Assembly: GCF_004211955.1 (NCBI RefSeq)
Contig: NZ_RHJI01000013.1
Location: 56,280 to 120,279, forward strand
Direction of reading: 5' to 3'
Length of the DNA: 64,000 nt
DNA from: Escherichia sp. E1V33
Lineage (GTDB): Bacteria > Pseudomonadota > Gammaproteobacteria > Enterobacterales > Enterobacteriaceae
Positions 60,571 to 64,000 of the stretch are shown here, in pieces (position 1 is the first letter of the stretch; every line of letters begins with the position of its first letter). Under the pieces are notes generated by a model. The model searched no databases and was not told the origin of the DNA. It was given only the letters and a program-made list of their open reading frames with translations. The position numbers and the translations under genes were made by a program.

Positions 60571-61085
60571 TTCTTTGACCGATTGTTGTTCACAGCGAAA
60601 CAGTAATGCGTATATCGCATTATTTATTGTTTTTTCTAGCATCTAATGCAAGGTTTCACAATGTAGTAATGATTAATACCGATGTTTTTTAGAAGGAAAT
60701 GGCTGATTAGCTTCACTGGAAAGGAAAATTGATGCTTGAAAGGCTGTCTTTTCAGCAATTTCCTGCAAAGTAGTAAATGAAGTATTGGCTATTCGTGCGC
60801 AATTTAATCGTTTTACGGTCAGGTATTTAGCTAGCTCTCGCGAAAATCACGGTTTATTTGAATGCCTGTCAGACGAAAATATAAGGATTTCCTCAAAAAT
60901 GTTTTAAATAGTGCCCTCGACATGTAATTTCAGGCTATCAGCTGTAACTATTTATATCGGTAACTATTTTCCACATTGCATATCTGTAGAATGGCCACCG
61001 CCAAATGGCGAATTCTTATTTTGCCTTTCGGGTAATACCCTTCCCCTACTTAAGAGTTTTAATGTATCCAGGTGGAGATTCAGTA
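60571..61085. other. Divergent intergenic region rcdB-yhjB
   Basis: 515 bases holding the promoters of both divergent genes. It is AT-rich, particularly 60640-60720 and 60880-60990. I see no RNA gene or repeat, and no operator that I can name. Confidence 0.5.
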
Positions 61086-61688
61086 ATGCATATAATCATG
61101 TTTGACAGGCAGTCAATATTTATTCACGGAATGAAAATCAGCTTACAACAGCGTATTCCAGGAGTGAGTATTCAGGGCGTCGATCAGGCAGATGAACTGT
61201 GGCAAAAGCTGGAAAGCTCCCCTGAAGCCTTAGTCATGCTTGATGGTGATCAGGATGGTGAGTTTTGCTACTGGTTACTGCAAAAAACCGTAGTGCAATT
61301 TCCGGATGTTAAAGTGTTGATAACGGCGACAGATTGCAGCAAACGATGGTTACAGGAAGTTATCCATTTTAACGTGATGGCAATTGTACCGCGTGATTCA
61401 GCCGTCGAGACGTTTGCGTTGGCGGTAAATAGCGCGGTGCTGGGAATGATGTTTCTGCCCGGAGACTGGCGAACTACACCGGAAAAAGACACAAAAGACC
61501 TCAAATCGCTAAGCGCCCGCCAGCGGGAAATTTTAACTATGCTGGCGGCAGGTGAATCAAATAAAGAGATCGGCAGGGCGTTAAATATTAGTACCGGAAC
61601 GGTTAAAGCACATCTTGAATCGCTTTACCGCCGTCTGGAAGTGAAAAACCGCACTCAGGCGGCGATGATGTTAAATATCGCCTCCTGA
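61086..61688 (+). CDS. yhjB: LuxR-type response-regulator-like protein YhjB
   Basis: YhjB is a 200-residue protein with a receiver-like N-terminal domain and a C-terminal LuxR DNA-binding domain (SLSARQREILTMLAAGESNKEIGRALNIS...GTVKAHLESLYRRLEV, about residues 137-185). In the receiver half MLDGDQDGEF is the possible phosphoacceptor area near residue 52; the usual paired acids at the N-terminus are reduced to one Asp (IIMFD), so normal phosphorylation is doubtful. No sensor kinase is adjacent. Start ATG at 61086, after a weak GGAG. Confidence 0.92.
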   Translation: MHIIMFDRQSIFIHGMKISLQQRIPGVSIQGVDQADELWQKLESSPEALVMLDGDQDGEFCYWLLQKTVVQFPDVKVLITATDCSKRWLQEVIHFNVMAIVPRDSAVETFALAVNSAVLGMMFLPGDWRTTPEKDTKDLKSLSARQREILTMLAAGESNKEIGRALNISTGTVKAHLESLYRRLEVKNRTQAAMMLNIAS

Positions 61689-61701
61689 AGAGGGTAATTT
61701 T

Positions 61702-61731
61702 ATAGCCAGCAGGTTGTTAGTGGCTGGCTGT
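61702..61731. terminator. Terminator between yhjB and treF
   Basis: ATAGCCAGC...GCTGGCTGT imperfect stem lies between the convergent genes; T-rich sequence flanks it on each strand. Confidence 0.6.
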
Positions 61732-61738
61732 AAAAATA

Positions 61739-63887
<2,149 letters not shown>

Positions 63888-64000
63888 ATGGACCAGAAGC
63901 TGTTAACGGATTTCCGCTCAGAACTACTCGACTCGCGTTTTGGCGCGAAGGCAATTTCTACTATCGCGGAATCAAAACGTTTTCCGCTGCATGAAATGCG
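63888..64000 (+). CDS. gadA: Glutamate decarboxylase GadA, N-terminal fragment
   Basis: Glutamate decarboxylase consumes a proton as it converts glutamate to GABA, protecting the cell from acid. Only the first 37 codons are present: the start [19 protein letters not shown] and the end FPLHEM are visible. The start MDQKLL identifies GadA; the paralogue GadB begins MDKKQV. Residue 22 is Ala where I remember Ser in K-12. AAGGAG lies eight bases before the ATG. The pyridoxal-phosphate site is outside the window. Confidence 0.95.

Overview
The window is a chromosomal segment of Escherichia coli or a very close Escherichia. Gene order, protein lengths and near-identical protein sequences match the xylA-to-gadA part of the E. 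coli map as I remember it from K-12, read in the direction xylA -> treF -> gadA. No tools were run, so all comparisons with K-12 rest on memory and are marked as such. The strain is not K-12: it carries a block absent from K-12, a second ldr repeat and an undamaged bcsQ, it has no IS150 beside hokA, and it lacks yhjA between treF and gadA.

Layout. 1-2290: the 3' part of xylA, then xylB (xylose entry into the pentose phosphate pathway). 2457-4787: small membrane proteins YiaB and YiaA, the acyltransferase WecH and the lipoprotein YsaB. 4883-7873: glyQS, both subunits of glycyl-tRNA synthetase. 8093-8749: a frameshifted hokA/sokA toxin-antitoxin locus and the cold-shock gene cspA with its long leader. 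9031-15692: yiaG, yiaF, ghrB, yiaD, bisC, yiaC and tag. 15850-19947: yhjY, yhjX (with a YpdB operator) and eptB. 20039-20385: proK tRNA, its terminator, an interrupted copy of the tRNA 3' end, and REP sequences. 20947-26622: the dppABCDF dipeptide/haem ABC importer. 26652-27923: transporter yhjV. 28201-29073: two tandem 390-bp LDR repeats, each with an Ldr toxin peptide.

29076-43270 is the complete cellulose locus: bcsGFE on the minus strand, diverging from bcsRQABZC on the plus strand. Every reading frame is open, including bcsQ, so the strain should be able to make phosphoethanolamine-cellulose when c-di-GMP is present. Two c-di-GMP phosphodiesterase-type genes lie nearby: pdeK directly downstream and pdeH at 53745, the latter with a clear flagellar sigma-28 promoter. 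dctA and the M16-like yhjJ follow pdeK.

48746-52488 is the least familiar part. It holds an AT-rich orphan gene for a small exported protein, convergent with a two-gene, translationally coupled cassette encoding a DUF3142 barrel-like protein and a 680-residue exported helical-repeat protein. It sits between yhjJ and kdgK, which I recall as neighbours in K-12. This is the best candidate for an undescribed system. 52583-63388 then returns to the standard map: kdgK, pdeH, yhjG, a boxC repeat, yhjE, REP sequences, yhjD, rcdB (yhjC), yhjB and treF. The window ends 113 bases into gadA, preceded by its GadE box.
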